A stretch of DNA of 64,000 bases, taken from the NCBI RefSeq assembly GCF_910592395.1, contig NC_088313.1, forward strand, positions 7,876,501 to 7,940,500, read 5' to 3'. The notes below the pieces were generated by a model. It did no database searches, was not told where the DNA came from, and saw only the letters and a program-made list of their open reading frames with translations. Position 1 is the first letter of the stretch, and each line of letters begins with the position of its first letter. The position numbers and the translations under genes were made by a program. The DNA is from Lineus longissimus (taxonomy: Eukaryota; Nemertea; Pilidiophora; Heteronemertea; Lineidae). Of the stretch, positions 33,615 to 45,566 are shown in pieces.

Positions 33615-34542
33615 TTAAAGCTGACATGCATGCATAAAAACCCTAATGGCCAAGTTAGAAAACACTATCGCTCGTCCGCCATGTTTTGAAAGACCGGTGT
33701 GGCGGGGATAGTAGTCCTAGGGCTGATAGTCCGTGTAACAATAGCCCGCATTGCTAAATGTTTTGGTTAGGGTTAGCGGTACAATAGATCATGCTGCTAA
33801 AATTGGTCAAATACAATGCTACCGGACTATGACTCCAGGGGGACTATATCCGCTGTCACACCGGTCAGCTATGTTTCAAACGCCCTCAGATATGATAGAC
33901 TACCAGCAGGTCGCAGTGGCGCTACCGTTTTCACCAACAGAGCACTGTGGATCACAGATATATGCATCAGTTTATATATCTAACTATAAGTGGCCATTGC
34001 GACCTCGCGCGACTATGAGACAATACCACCAATGAATATTCATAGGTTGGAGGGTCGGGGCCTATCAATTAGACGCGAGTATGTTTTTAACTCTCAAGTA
34101 CATATTTGGAGAGGTATTGAAAAAATATTTGCTGTGGCAAGTCTACAGATATAAAGAAATTACTTGATGAAAAAATTAATTTTGAATTTTGCTAATTTGT
34201 CAATAGATTTGAGATTTTTCTGCCAGTTGGCTGAAAAGAGTGGAAATATCAATATTTGTCCATTTTGTCGATTATCAAGAAATTGCCGTGGTCAACTACC
34301 AGTTTACTTTTCACCATTTACTTGCCCGACTTTTCGGAATATCATAAAAAAATTTCAGATTCACAACCCCACGCAGTATTTGATGCGTCGCGGTCAAACA
34401 TTGACAATTGAACTGCTAAAAGGCTTAAAAAATCTGTGGTGGTATTGCCTCCTATTGGAAGAAATCGAATGCAACCTCATCAGACAGTTCCTCAATACAC
34501 GCATGGTTTTGATATTAGCAAAGCAGCAAATTGTTTTGCATC

Positions 34543-34934
34543 TGTTAGTGGACCCCCGTTAGGAACCGCACACTCACGTGTACCTATTGCTTTAATGCGC
34601 TAAGACACTGCATTCACGACAGATCACCGTGTGATGAGGAGATGATTGAACTTTAGATTTTGACCCCTAAACTAAGACTAAGGGATATGAAAGGGGCACA
34701 AACGTGTGAGTAAGAATCCGTATTTCGCTATTTGTGATTGGGACTATCAGTTTCGATCAGATATTCAGACAAATTGTTCTTTTATGCAGATCAGACCAAC
34801 GAACCCTACTCGATGATGCCAGAAGCTCAAAGCAGATGTTTATGTTGGACTCGATATTAAAGACCCCACTTTAACACACCTTTTTATCGTCTTCCGTGTG
34901 TTCATCCCTGAGTTTGAAGGCTAGGCCACCCACA
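34543..34934 (+). repeat. BEL 5' LTR
   Basis: 392 bp, TG...CA ends, with an ATTAAA-type polyadenylation-like signal near 34856. Confidence 0.92.
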
Positions 34935-35159
34935 CTGATACGTTTAGAAGACGATGAGCAAGCTGACGAAACCAAGAAGTCTACAGTTTTGATGTAAAAG
35001 TACCGTGAGTTAGTCCGATTTCTGAAGATTTCGACATCCCCGAGTCCCCGATTCCTGGAACCGAGGTTGTTGCCGTATTGATATTACGTACAACACACTG
35101 CCGCGTCATTGAATTTTGTGACCTGGAGACGAGGTTGCCTGCCAGCCACACCTGCGGAA

Positions 35160-35925
35160 CTATTATTTATTATTAAAAACATTTTTATAGCGCTTAACGT
35201 TGTTAAAACTTCTAAGCGCTTTACAATTTATAATAAAACATAACATTAATACATGAAAGAATAAAAGTCATTACTAAAAAAAAAAAAAAACGTGCAAAGG
35301 ATTCAAAAGAATTTCTTAAAAATATGAGTTTTTAGTGCAGTTTTAAAACGACCCAGGGTACTCTGGCCACGAACACTATTTGGAAGCTCATTCCATAGCT
35401 TTGGTCCCGCCACTGCGAATGCAGAGGAGCCTATCACCCGGTTTGTGCGCATTTCCTTACACAGACCCATTGTACTTGACCGCAGGGAGCGTGAGGGTTT
35501 GTAAACTTCCAAGCAGTCTGCGAGATATTTTGGTGCGTAATCATGTAGACATTTGTAGACCATTAGATTAACCTTGTACTCGAGCCTTGCTTTCAAAGGA
35601 AGCCAGTGGAGTGCGCACAGAACCGGAGTGATATGATCCCCTCTGGACACCCTAGTGACGAGACGAGCTGCCGAGTTTTGAACCAGTTGAAGCTTACGCA
35701 CATTGGCCTCAGATATGTTATATAGCAGACTATTTGCGTAGTCCAACCGCGAGACAACTAAGGTCCGCACTGCACTTGTTGCTGCTGATTTACTGAGCAA
35801 AGATCTTATCTTGCATATACGATAGAGATGGAAATTTGCCGCACGGCATACATTGTTAACATGCGTTTTCATGGACATTTCTCTGTCAAATGTTACACCA
35901 AGAATCTTGATGGTATCACTACGCC
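35160..35925 (-). pseudogene. Non-LTR retrotransposon (LINE) 3' fragment, antisense in the BEL leader
   Basis: About 200 codons of the C-terminal part of a LINE-type reverse transcriptase (VVSRLDYANSLLYNI ... RLVTRVSRGDHITPVLCALH ... SSAFAVAGPKLWNELPNSVR ... FKTALKTHIFKKFF), in the style of CR1/L2-like ORF2. It is 5' truncated near 35925. It ends with a short 3' UTR (GCGCTATAAAAATG) and an AATAAT-type microsatellite near 35161-35175. It sits in the BEL leader in antisense orientation, so it inserted into this or a parental BEL copy. Confidence 0.8.
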
Positions 35926-35965
35926 GCTATAACAGTGAAGCTCCTAAAGGGGATTCCCGTCCAAG

Positions 35966-37855
35966 ATGAGTGGAAAAGAGAATCGAAATACAAGCGCGGG
36001 AAATGATGATGGCGCTGAAGATGAGTTCCATTTAGGTGACGAACCAAATCAAGATGAGTTTGAAGAGGACGATCAACATCCTAGTGAAGATAGAAGACAG
36101 TTAAGGAGTGGTTTCTCAGCCCAGATGAAAGGAGCTGAGTTGAAGCAGCTAAGTCGTAGCAGATCCGCTTTGACCGGCCGAATTACTGCTAAGAAGAATT
36201 GTTTATCAAGACTAATGGAAGGTACCGATACCGATAAGGTGAAAACAATATTGCGGCAAATGAAAGAGCTGATGGACAAGTTTCTTGGCTGTCATAATGA
36301 GTATCAAGCACGACTTCCTGTGAAAGAGAGAGAACGGGACCAGGCCTACTGCGACACCAGGTTGGACGATTATGAACAGTTTGAAGCCGAAGTTGCGGGT
36401 TGGTTGGATACAATGGTAGTCATGGAAACAGAGGGATTGACTCAACCTGAAACTTCGAGAGGAGTATTTGGCCGAATTGACGTCCGTGCGTTGCCGTTTA
36501 CGCCAGCACATCAGTCAACGAGAATGTCGGATCCGTTACCACCAGATCTTACCCAGATTTCAAATGTAACACAAGCTACCGAACGAGCACTTTCAGACAT
36601 TGCTGACACGCAAAGGGATCTGACGAAACAAATGAGGATTCCTAGAGCCGAACCAGAGATATTTGATGGAGATGAGACCAAGTTCCGTGAGTTCTTCATT
36701 GACTTCCAAGAGTACGTAGCCAAATGGACCGACACGGACAGAGAGAGGCTAACACAGTTACGAGCATACACGTCAGGAACACCGCATGAATTAGTGCGTG
36801 GCTGTGTCCATCTGAGACCTGAAGAAGGGTACGCAGATGCTCTTAGACTACTAGAAACAAGATACGGAGCACCGTACGACACCAGCAGAGCATATATCAG
36901 GAAAATATCAGCCTGGCCGAAGTTGAGTATGAAGGCTGCAGAAGATATGGAGAGATTTGCGATTTTACTACGGGATAGCCTAAATGCATTGACTGGACTT
37001 GGGCGACTGACTGAACTGGAACATCCGTCCATGATGGCCCAGATTGTGGATAAACTACCTGACTGCTTAAGATATAAGTGGATTAGGCAGGATACAGAAA
37101 TTTTTACGAAAACTGGTAATCCGGCTAATTACCAGAACTTGGTTAAGTTTATTGAAGCACAGGCCAAGGTAGTTATGAACCCCAGGTATGGCACCAGACA
37201 AAGGACCGAAGAGGGACCAAAACCATATCAAGGAGAAAGAAAACAAGACAAGTCACGATCAAATCCTGGAAAGCAAGCACCGCCCAAAGCTGCTTTTAGA
37301 GTAACATCCAGCAGTGAAAGATCCAATGACAAGCCAGGAGAAAGAGAAGATCATTGCAGTTACTGTAAGGAATTGCATAAAATCCAAGATTGTATGAAGC
37401 TTAAGAAGTTGCCAAGACCTGAGAGAGGTGAATTTCTGAAGAAGACCGGGCGTTCTTTTAAGTGCTTGGAGCGGGGCCATATTGCTAAAGACCATGGCAA
37501 TCAGTCAACCAGCCAGACAGTTGTGAAACCTGAGACCCCCAGTTCTGTAAACAAATCAGAAGCTGTAAAGTCAGGAGAAGCCGTGAAAACTGTGAAAACA
37601 GAAGAAGTAACTTCAAGAAGAATTGGAACCACTGGGAGAATTGCAATGGCAGTCTTACCAGTCAAGCTGAGAAGTTTGGATAATGGAGTAGAAGTTACTA
37701 CGAATGTATTCTTAGACAATGGAGCCGGAGCGAGTTTCATCACTGATGGATTGGCGACCAAGGTGGGACTTACAGGCCAGTCTGTGAAAGTTGACCTATC
37801 CACGATGCTCCAGAGCTGTGCTAGTGTTGATTCAAGAAAAAATCCAGAGACTTGA
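35966..37855 (+). CDS. BEL Gag and protease start
   Basis: ATG 35966; 629 codons to TGA 37853-37855. An acidic N-terminus and a charged coiled coil are followed by the BEL/Pao capsid-like region (PRAEPEIFDGDETKFREFFI, RLLETRYGAPYD, MERFAILLRDSL). Two zinc-knuckle-like motifs come next: CSYCKELHKIQDC, and FKCLERGHIAKDH, in which the first Cys and last Cys of the usual CCHC are missing. A retropepsin-like site FLDNGAGASFITD follows, with DNG where DSG or DTG is usual. The frame ends soon after, in an A-rich run, and pol continues in the +1 frame. Confidence 0.88.
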   Translation: MSGKENRNTSAGNDDGAEDEFHLGDEPNQDEFEEDDQHPSEDRRQLRSGFSAQMKGAELKQLSRSRSALTGRITAKKNCLSRLMEGTDTDKVKTILRQMKELMDKFLGCHNEYQARLPVKERERDQAYCDTRLDDYEQFEAEVAGWLDTMVVMETEGLTQPETSRGVFGRIDVRALPFTPAHQSTRMSDPLPPDLTQISNVTQATERALSDIADTQRDLTKQMRIPRAEPEIFDGDETKFREFFIDFQEYVAKWTDTDRERLTQLRAYTSGTPHELVRGCVHLRPEEGYADALRLLETRYGAPYDTSRAYIRKISAWPKLSMKAAEDMERFAILLRDSLNALTGLGRLTELEHPSMMAQIVDKLPDCLRYKWIRQDTEIFTKTGNPANYQNLVKFIEAQAKVVMNPRYGTRQRTEEGPKPYQGERKQDKSRSNPGKQAPPKAAFRVTSSSERSNDKPGEREDHCSYCKELHKIQDCMKLKKLPRPERGEFLKKTGRSFKCLERGHIAKDHGNQSTSQTVVKPETPSSVNKSEAVKSGEAVKTVKTEEVTSRRIGTTGRIAMAVLPVKLRSLDNGVEVTTNVFLDNGAGASFITDGLATKVGLTGQSVKVDLSTMLQSCASVDSRKNPET

Positions 37856-40800
37856 AGTCAAAGGCCTTTCCAAGGGAGATGAGTGGATCAAATTGAATGA
37901 ACTCTTCACACACAGTACGATTCCCATCAAGCCTTGGGAGATTCCCACAGAGAATGATGTTAGGAAATACCCAGAGTTAAAGAAAGTTGATCTGAAAGTT
38001 GTCAATCACCCAGTTGAGATACTCTTTGGAGCTAATCAACCAGAAATCACACGGCCAGTAGAGATCATTTCCACAAAAGAAGATGGACCCTACGCTATGC
38101 GGACCAAGATCGGCTGGACGCTACTCGGACCTGTTCAGAGGGGCCGGATGAATATTGCTTCAAGGCCTCTCCACAGACTTACCGTTGAAGAACTGAACAA
38201 CAACATGAATGCTCACTTCAGCAGAGAATTTGATGACGGATCACAGGGCGAAGAGATTCGTATGTCCAGAGAGGAAGAACGCTTCATGGCTAAGTTGCGA
38301 GGAACCACCGCCTACACTGGAGAACGATATCAGGTCCGCTTACCGCTGAAGGATCAACTTCCAGCAGTTCCAGAGAGCAGACCAATGGCTGAACGTAGAT
38401 TATCTGCAGTGTTGAAACGAATGAAAAGAGACAAGAACTATGCGACTGCTTATCAGAGCCAGATGAATGACCTTAAGAAAAAGAGATACATCGAACGTGT
38501 TCCAGAGAATGAACTTGATGTAAAAATCAGATGGTATCTACCACATCATGGTGTAATCAGCGAGAGAAAGCAGTCCAAGTTGCGAATCGTGTTTGATGGT
38601 TCAGCTGAAATTGATGGAATTTCAATCAACAACCTGTTGATGAAAGGGCCAGACCTGACAAACAGGCTAGACGGAGTACTACTAAGGTTCAGAGAGTACC
38701 CAGTTGCCGTTAGCAGTGACATTCAAGCCATGTTCCACCAGATACAAGTACCGCCAGAAGATCGAAATTGGTCCCGATTTTTATGGGTCGATGACCAAGG
38801 CCAGATTGAAGATTGGAGGTGGACAGTACATCCTTTTGGATCGAAACCTTCACCAGCCATAGCATGCCATGCGTTGAACCACGGGTTGGAAGAACAGGCT
38901 GATGACAGAACAAGGGAGAGTTGTATCGCTGCTAAACAAACATTTTACGTTGATGATCATTTCGACAGCTTCATAGACACTGAAAGGGCAGCAAAACACG
39001 TTAAATGTGTTGACGAGACATGCCAACGCTCAGGATTCCTGTTGAGAAAATATGCCAGTAATCATCCAGAGATCATCAACTGTATACCGCAGGATCGCCA
39101 CGTTGAAATTGGGAGTGAAGTTAGCCTAACAGAAGATTGTAAAGAGATGCCAACACTTGGTATGAACTGGAAGCCTGAGAGTGACAAGTTGACCTACCGA
39201 GCTCCAGATCTCAAGGAAGTTAAAACCAGACGCGAGCTTTTGTCAAACATGACGAAGCTGTTTGATCCGTTGGGGTTGGTGTCACCATGGATATTCAACT
39301 GTAGATTGATTGTACAGAACCTGTCAAGGCTGAAGCTAAATTGGGATGACCCTGTACCAGAAGATGAACTTCGAAAGTGGATCAACTGGAGAGATGGAAC
39401 TCAAGCTGTCACGGAGATAGAGTTTGAGAGATGTGTGACCACTTATACACCTGGACCACACGATGAACATCAGCTACACGTGTTCGGCGATGCATCCGAA
39501 AGAGCACATGGTGTAGCAGCTTACATTAGCACCCAGAGTGAGGATGAGATTGACTCCAAGCTGATCTACGCTAGATCCAGATTGAATCCGCAAAAAGGAG
39601 AAACCATGCCAAGAGCGGAGTTGGTTGCAGCTACGTTGGGAGCAAAGACTACTGCAAAGTTGAAGAAAGAACTACGACTACCGCTGCAGAAAAGTGTTAA
39701 TTGGACAGATAGCACGATTGTCCTTGAACACCTCCGAAATGAGACCATTCAAACCTCAGTCTTTGTCAGAAACCGAGTTGGGACGATTTTGACTCTCACC
39801 AGAGTCGAGGATTTGAGGCATGTACAAGGCAGAGAAAACCCAGCTGATATTGCATCAAGGGGCGGGACAGCCCGGGATCTAAGATCAAGCCTATGGCAAC
39901 ATGGGCCAGAGTTCCTGCGACTGCCTGAGGAGATTTCAGTAAATCGCATAGAGGGACAATCAGCAGCAGACAAAGGAGAAGATCACACCATTTCAGTACT
40001 GAATAGACTCTCCGATTGGGAAAGGATCCTAAACCTTGTCCAGTGTATGCTGAAGCCTTTCAACCCTGAGGATGAGGTTTCAACAGCTGATGCCAGAATT
40101 CATGCCAAGGTTGCAGTCCTGAGAACCATTCAACGAATGTACTACAGTGCGGAGTTACAGAGTCTGCGTGAGAAATTGACAACTCCAAGATGCAGCAAAA
40201 TTCGTAAGTTATGCCCAGAGATCGACAAAGATGGCTTACTTCGCGTCGGGGGAAGATTGAACAACAGTCTGCTACCACATGAGGGAAGACGACCAATCAT
40301 ACTGCCAGGTGGAGAGCCATTGGTACGAACACTCATCCGCAGGATCCATTGGATGGAAGGCCACGTCGGAAGAAATCATGTGATCTCATCACTGCGAGAA
40401 CGATACTGGGTCACGGGAGTCACAGTAGCTGTCAAGCAGGTTTTAAAGGATTGCGTGTTATGCAAGAAATACCAAGCAAGACTCCAGACTCAGAAAATGG
40501 GAAACCTACCTATCGACAGAATATCTGCCATAAGAGCTTTCGAGAATTCGGGAGTCGACTACTTCGGACCGTTGGAGGTGAAGATATCAGGTCGTTTGTA
40601 CAAACGGTACGGAGTACTCTTTTCATGCAACTATACTAGAGCCATTCACTTGGAGCTGACTCGAAAGTTGGACACTCAGTCGTGTCTCTTGGCAATCAGC
40701 CGATTCACGAACCGCCGGGGGAGACCAAGGAAACTCAGATCCGATAATGGAAGTAATTTGGTTGGAGCTTCCAAGGAGCTGAAACAGGACTTACTTAAAT

Positions 40801-41432
40801 TGAACAAGGAGTTGCGGCTCCAAGAAAAACTAGCAAAGGAGGAGATTGACTGGGCATTCAACCCCCCTCTTGCAAGTCACTTTGGAGGACACTATGAACG
40901 GTAGATAAGATCGGTCAGAAAGATTCTATATGGACTAATGAACAAACAACGATTGGATGAGGAGGAGATGCAGACAGTTATGGTGAAAGCAGAGTGGATC
41001 ATGAATAGCAGACCACTAACCGCATGTAGCGCTGCTGACACTTCGGTCGTCGCAATAACTCCGAATCATTTAATGGGATTGAACACGGTGGAAACAGACA
41101 CTAGTGTAACTGAGGAAAGTGACATGTACCGAGGAAGATGGAAACGCGTGAATTACGTGACTGACCAAATCTGGAAGCAGTTTAACAAACTGTATGTTTC
41201 ATCATTGCAGGAGCGAAACAAGTGGCAGGATGCAAAATCAGACCTGCAACAGGACTATATCGTTGTGCTACAGGACACTTCAGTTGGTAGAGCCTATTGG
41301 CCAGTTGGTAGGATCGTGAACATTCACAAAGGAAGTGACGGTCATGTTAGATCATGTGAAGTTCGCACTCAGAATGGAACCTACCGCAGACCAATCACCA
41401 AGTTAGCCAAACTGCTAGAAGCAGAGGACTAA
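37791..41432 (+). pseudogene. BEL Pol (RT, RNase H, integrase) with amber stop
   Basis: Open 37791-40904, then in frame again to TAA/TAG at 41432. RT: VAVSSDIQAMFHQI (Asp), TVHPFGSKPSP, and FYVDDHFDS (YVDD). RNase H: HVFGDASERAHGVAAYI, ELVAATLGA, WTDSTIVL, NPADIASRGG. Integrase: zinc site (HWMEGHVGRNH ... CVLCKK), then Asp in GVDYFGP, Asp in RSDNGSN and Glu in HFGGHYER. TAG at 40902-40904 interrupts the integrase straight after its catalytic Glu; the C-terminal part continues in the same frame (IMNSRPLTA, VGRAYWPVGRI). The join to Gag needs a one-base shift near an A run at about 37840. The two lesions make the copy defective. Confidence 0.88.
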
Positions 41433-41727
41433 GTTCAGGTTATGGAAAGATACAGTGACTTTGTGTAGAATTCGATTACTTCGTTCGTTGCGCTTTAGAA
41501 CCTAACGTGTACTCGGATTAATTCTTTGGACTGAAAATTCAAGGAGTTCTATTTGTGTTGATGAGCAAAATCAGATGCGCTATTAAGTTCAGGAGATTTC
41601 TTGTTTATGTGTTTCATAGTTCGCGTTAATATTCTATTTAGAGGACCCGTTAAATATAGTTAGTTACTAGTCTTCGTACACTCTTTTGGACTTGTAAATA
41701 CAAACGCAGTCGGATTTAAGGGGCCGG

Positions 41728-42118
41728 TGTTAGTGGACCCCCGTTAGGAACCGCACACTCACGTGTACCTAATGCTTTAATGCGCTAAGACACTGCATTC
41801 ACGACAGATCACCGTGTGATGAGGAGATGATTGAACTTTAGATTTTGACCCCTAAACTAAGACTAAGGGATATGAAAGGGGCACAAACGTGTGAGTAAGA
41901 ATCCGTATTTCGCTATTTGTGATTTGGACTATCAGTTTCGATCAGATATTCAGACAAATTGTTCTTTTATGCAGATCAGACCAACGAACCCTACTCGATG
42001 ATGCCAGAAGCTCAAAGCAGATGTTTATGTTGGACTCGATATTAAAGACCCACTTTAACACACCTTTTTATCGTCTTCCGTGTGTTCATCCCTGAGTTTG
42101 AAGGCTAAGCCACCCACA
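41728..42118 (+). repeat. BEL 3' LTR
   Basis: 391 bp; about 99% identical to the 5' LTR. Confidence 0.92.
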
Positions 42119-42476
42119 GCATCTTTAAAACTTGAAAAATAGCTGCGTGCTCCTATAATTATGTTATGTTCATACTCTGATTATGTATCTCATGAATTCA
42201 CCAATATTGTAAAAGGGCAAATTTTAAAGGCAAGTATTAAACTGAAAACGGTACTGATCGTACAAAAGACGCCATTCTGTCAACCTTGTAGGTGAAATGA
42301 AAAACTGAAAAATATGTTCATCGCTCGAGGAAAATTTTTTCTTTTTTTTCTTTACACGAGAGCGTCTCTGTGACCAGTCCTATCATGTTCCAAGTTCAGT
42401 TGGTCCTTTGGTGGTCGGGCCTTTGATGTTTTCTAACTTGGCCGTTAGGGTTTCTATGCATGCATGTCAGCTTTAA

Positions 42477-44042
42477 GGACGGCAAGTTTACTTTTGACGA
42501 GATTCAATAATTCTTTTAAGTTTGTTTTCTGATGACCCCGTTTCGTCAACTTGCATGTACAGTAGGGCCTACATAGCATGAAATTACCGTTCTGACTCTC
42601 GCTTAATAAAACAGAATTTGGCTTGAGCACTACCTTTTTTTTTCAGGACTCCCGGTCGAGTTTTACGAACCGGATATGCTTATCCTATAATAGTAGTAAG
42701 TAAATACTTGATTTTTACTATTGACTGCATTATTTTTCACTCGAACACAAAATCATGCAAGCGCTACTTCATAATTATCTTTATCATTCACTGGAAACAG
42801 TATACGTAGCCAATATCGAGGTCGTAAAATTTATCGCGAAGATTTTGTATTTGAAAAGACGTTAGATGGCGCGCGATAACCAGTCGGTAAACATTTCCTA
42901 AAATCATACGTTGCAAGAATATCATAATTTGAGATAACGAAAAATCTTTTTCCTCATTCAGGAAAATTGCCGAATGTCGATGCACCTTTCGATCATAAAT
43001 AGTTTATTTCGTTCCTTGAGTTTTATTGACACAATGTCTGATTGTTTTTCCACAGGTCACTTCGCCCGATATCTCAGACACTCGGGTCTAGCCAAATATG
43101 ATATGGAACCATTAGAAGCTTTCAATGGGATTGCATCGAGTAGGCCACGACCATAATCCACTTTAATTCGCTTATGAGTAAATAGTTTGGTCCTGTATAT
43201 CCTGTGGCGGATTATTGATATGGAGCGACAAGGAGGTATAGTGAGGAAAAACGCAGATGACGAATAAAGGAAATGCCGCTGTGAAAAAGTCCTATTCTGC
43301 GACTTTGGTCAACTGAAATCATCGTTTTTTGTGACTGACTAAATAATGGATGCGTTTCGATGGAAAAGAAAACGGATGAATGTGTTTCGATCTAACTAGA
43401 TGCTAAAGGAGTGACTGCTTTTTTTATAGACATGGAGCAGTGCATCGAATGACAGGAAAATACGAGGCTTTTGCTATCTGAAGTACGTCTACCTCCGATT
43501 TTAAACCAAGGGAAATCCTGGGTAGAGACTTTAGAAATCAAAAGTTCAACGATGCCACAGGGTGTAGTGAGCTTTGAAAAACCAAGCCGCATTTCGTATT
43601 TATCAGAAGAAAAAACATATAAAATCAGCGCAGATTTTGTAACGGTTGCCCATGTGTAGCGGCTTTTGTTAGGATTCTATAGTCCTGTCTTCACTAGATG
43701 ATAAGAAAAACCGTTGATCTGCTTGTGTTTTGGTTTTACCACCCGTAGGATACGCGCACTGAAATATTGATCAGCTCAAATACTTGACTTGGGTACTGGT
43801 CGAGCAGCGAATAGGACCTTTCTCACGAATTCATGCTAGTGTGTATGCACGTAATGTGCTTTCGGGAGACGCTGTAAAGGATTAAAGACACATTAGCAAT
43901 ATCACTGCAAAGGGATTACAAGAATCGATAATATTTAAATAGGCCTCGTCCGTAAATCGATAAATGAATATCAGAATGAAGCTTTGCGACGGATTTTACG
44001 ATTGTATACACTTGGAGAAAACTGTGGAGCTTCGAATTAACA
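42477..44042. other. No certain gene; upstream region of the 44-kb gene
   Basis: Several short frames are open (for example 43471-43659, + strand) but none is convincing. The last 150 bp presumably hold the promoter and 5' UTR of the gene starting at 44043; I see no TATA box. Confidence 0.35.
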
Positions 44043-45566
44043 ATGCCAAACAGCAGCAAAGTCTTCGCGCATGTAAGTAGTTCGATGGTTTCTTTTAATT
44101 GCAACGTTCTGCTAGTGTTTTGTGCTACAATTTCTTAGGTGGATCATATCAACAGACAGATGACGGTTGGAGAGGTTGACAGGCACCAGTGCAGGCGCTA
44201 CCGGAAGGGGTCCCCTAACCAGGATACATTGCGCAAGACAATTTCCAACATGGCGAACCACATTCGTAATATGGCCGTCATTCACTCTCCTGTAAGACTT
44301 CAACCCAAATCGATCGCGGAGTTAAACAATCTTAGGAACACTATGTCGCATAAACAGTATGTGACTTTGTATAATAAGTTCCGGCCCTATGATGCGTTTC
44401 CGCCTCTATTGGGCGGTAACCGTGACCATGGCCAACGGGTGCTGTCTGGGTTCGGAGTTCGCTTGAAGCAGCACAACAGGGGTATCCTGAAACCGCGCCA
44501 GAGCCAGCCGTCAGTTCAGGAGGAGAAGGTTGTACCTGCGGAAAATAACATTACAGCGGCAAGTTATAGAAAGATGGAGGTGTTTGTGCCGTGTCTTTCG
44601 ATCAACAAGGCTAGGATTCAGCCGACGTTAGACGGGGAGGAGGAGGATTATCACAGGTATCCCGAGCGGTCACGGAGTAGTTTATCAAAGAAACACCAAG
44701 GGGAGTACATCCCTGGGACTATCAGTCATCGGTTGTCCCATCTCAAAAACAAGGTGAGTCATGCTCCGTCCTATCGTATGACAAATGCTGGATCTTTCGT
44801 CAAGGACCCAGAGACTAATAGGTACGTCCACGAGATCCGCAGACCGACCACATCTATGTCCTCGAGACAACTGGAAAATAACTCGGCTAAGGAATACGAA
44901 ATCCCAAAGTCCCAAAAACCTGAGAATCGATTCAAATTACAAGGACATGTCGGCGAGGGTGGTAAAAAGGTTACGTTTACGGAAAACGGTGACAATAAGG
45001 TTACGAGGATTGAGACGTATTATATGTCAGAAAAGGAGGAAAGATACACACTTCCAAAAAAGGACGAATCGGTGCCACTGACGGTGCGAAATTTAGAAAT
45101 ACATCAGGCATTGTTAAAGCCATTGGCTCAAAAAGAACAGCTTGTGAGTGAGAACTTAGAGTTTATAACGGAGGTGAACCGTGAGCGGATAACTTCGTGG
45201 ATTACCGAACGCGTTCGAGACATTCCGGAGCTGATGCGTTCATATGCCGAGGAACAGATCGCGGATGTTCGGAGACAGGCCGAAGGCGAACGACGATTCG
45301 TAGAGAAAGAAAATCCGCGAGACTTGGCAAAAGATGTTACATTTCAGGGAAATGATGCCGAATATCGTGTAAATGACGCGGATGACTTTCACAGGCAGAA
45401 TGGTGAAGAAGCTGATTTGAAACATCCGGAAGCTCAATCGCGTCCGCACTATCGTCTGCCGAAGAACATGTTGACAATGTCTGAGTTCACCTGTGAGCGG
45501 ATCGGCGTGGCCGAGGACTTGTCGTCTGTGGCAACCACAGAACTGGAGAAGGAATTGGAAAGTTAA
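44043..45566 (+). CDS. Two-exon host gene, unrecognised basic/charged protein, 485 aa
   Basis: Exon 1, 44043-44072, encodes MPNSSKVFAH and ends at donor GTAAGT. Exon 2, 44139-45566, starts after acceptor TTTCTTAG and keeps the phase. The long second exon has no stop and balanced codon use, so it is probably a real gene. The protein is hydrophilic with no membrane segment and no zinc motif. The first 100 residues are basic (RYRKGSPNQDTLRK). A proline-containing stretch LYNKFRPYDAFPPLLGG lies near residue 90, and a predicted helix near residues 360-395 (ERITSWITERVRDIPELMRS) may be a short coiled coil. The tail is acidic (TTELEKELES). I do not recognise the family. Repeats surround it on both sides. 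Confidence 0.75.

Larger units (their letters stand above)
34538..42123 (+). mobile_element. BEL/Pao LTR retrotransposon, young but defective
   Basis: LTRs at 34543-34934 and 41728-42118 start TGTTAG and end CACA. A 5-bp target duplication GCATC flanks them (34538-34542 and 42119-42123). The two LTRs differ by about three substitutions and one indel in 391 bp, so insertion is recent. Between them lie gag and pol with the BEL order protease, RT, RNase H, integrase. A purine-rich stretch (AAGGGGCCGG) precedes the 3' LTR. An antisense LINE fragment sits in the leader. Pol has a frameshift and an amber stop, so this copy is not autonomous. Confidence 0.92.
33615..42476. mobile_element. TTAA-flanked DNA element split by the BEL retrotransposon
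   Basis: TTAA 33615-33618 is followed by AGCTGACATGCATGCATAAA, and the reverse strand before TTAA 42473-42476 starts AGCTGACATGCATGCATAGA; about 50 bp match (AACCCTAAyGGCCAAGTTAG). Removing the BEL copy and one target duplication leaves an element of about 1.27 kb. The open frame at 34164-34562 inside it ends in the LTR and matches nothing. A smaller inverted pair (near 33680 and 33842, both containing ACCGGTGTG) lies inside. Confidence 0.75.

Noticed and set aside
36511-37032. 173-codon minus-strand frame
   Set aside because: Antisense shadow of BEL gag.
37835-37850. Programmed -1 frameshift at the A AAA AAT stretch between BEL gag and pol
   Set aside because: The heptamer fits a -1 slip, but pol is in the +1 frame relative to gag, and BEL elements usually have one continuous ORF; a one-base indel in a homopolymer is simpler.
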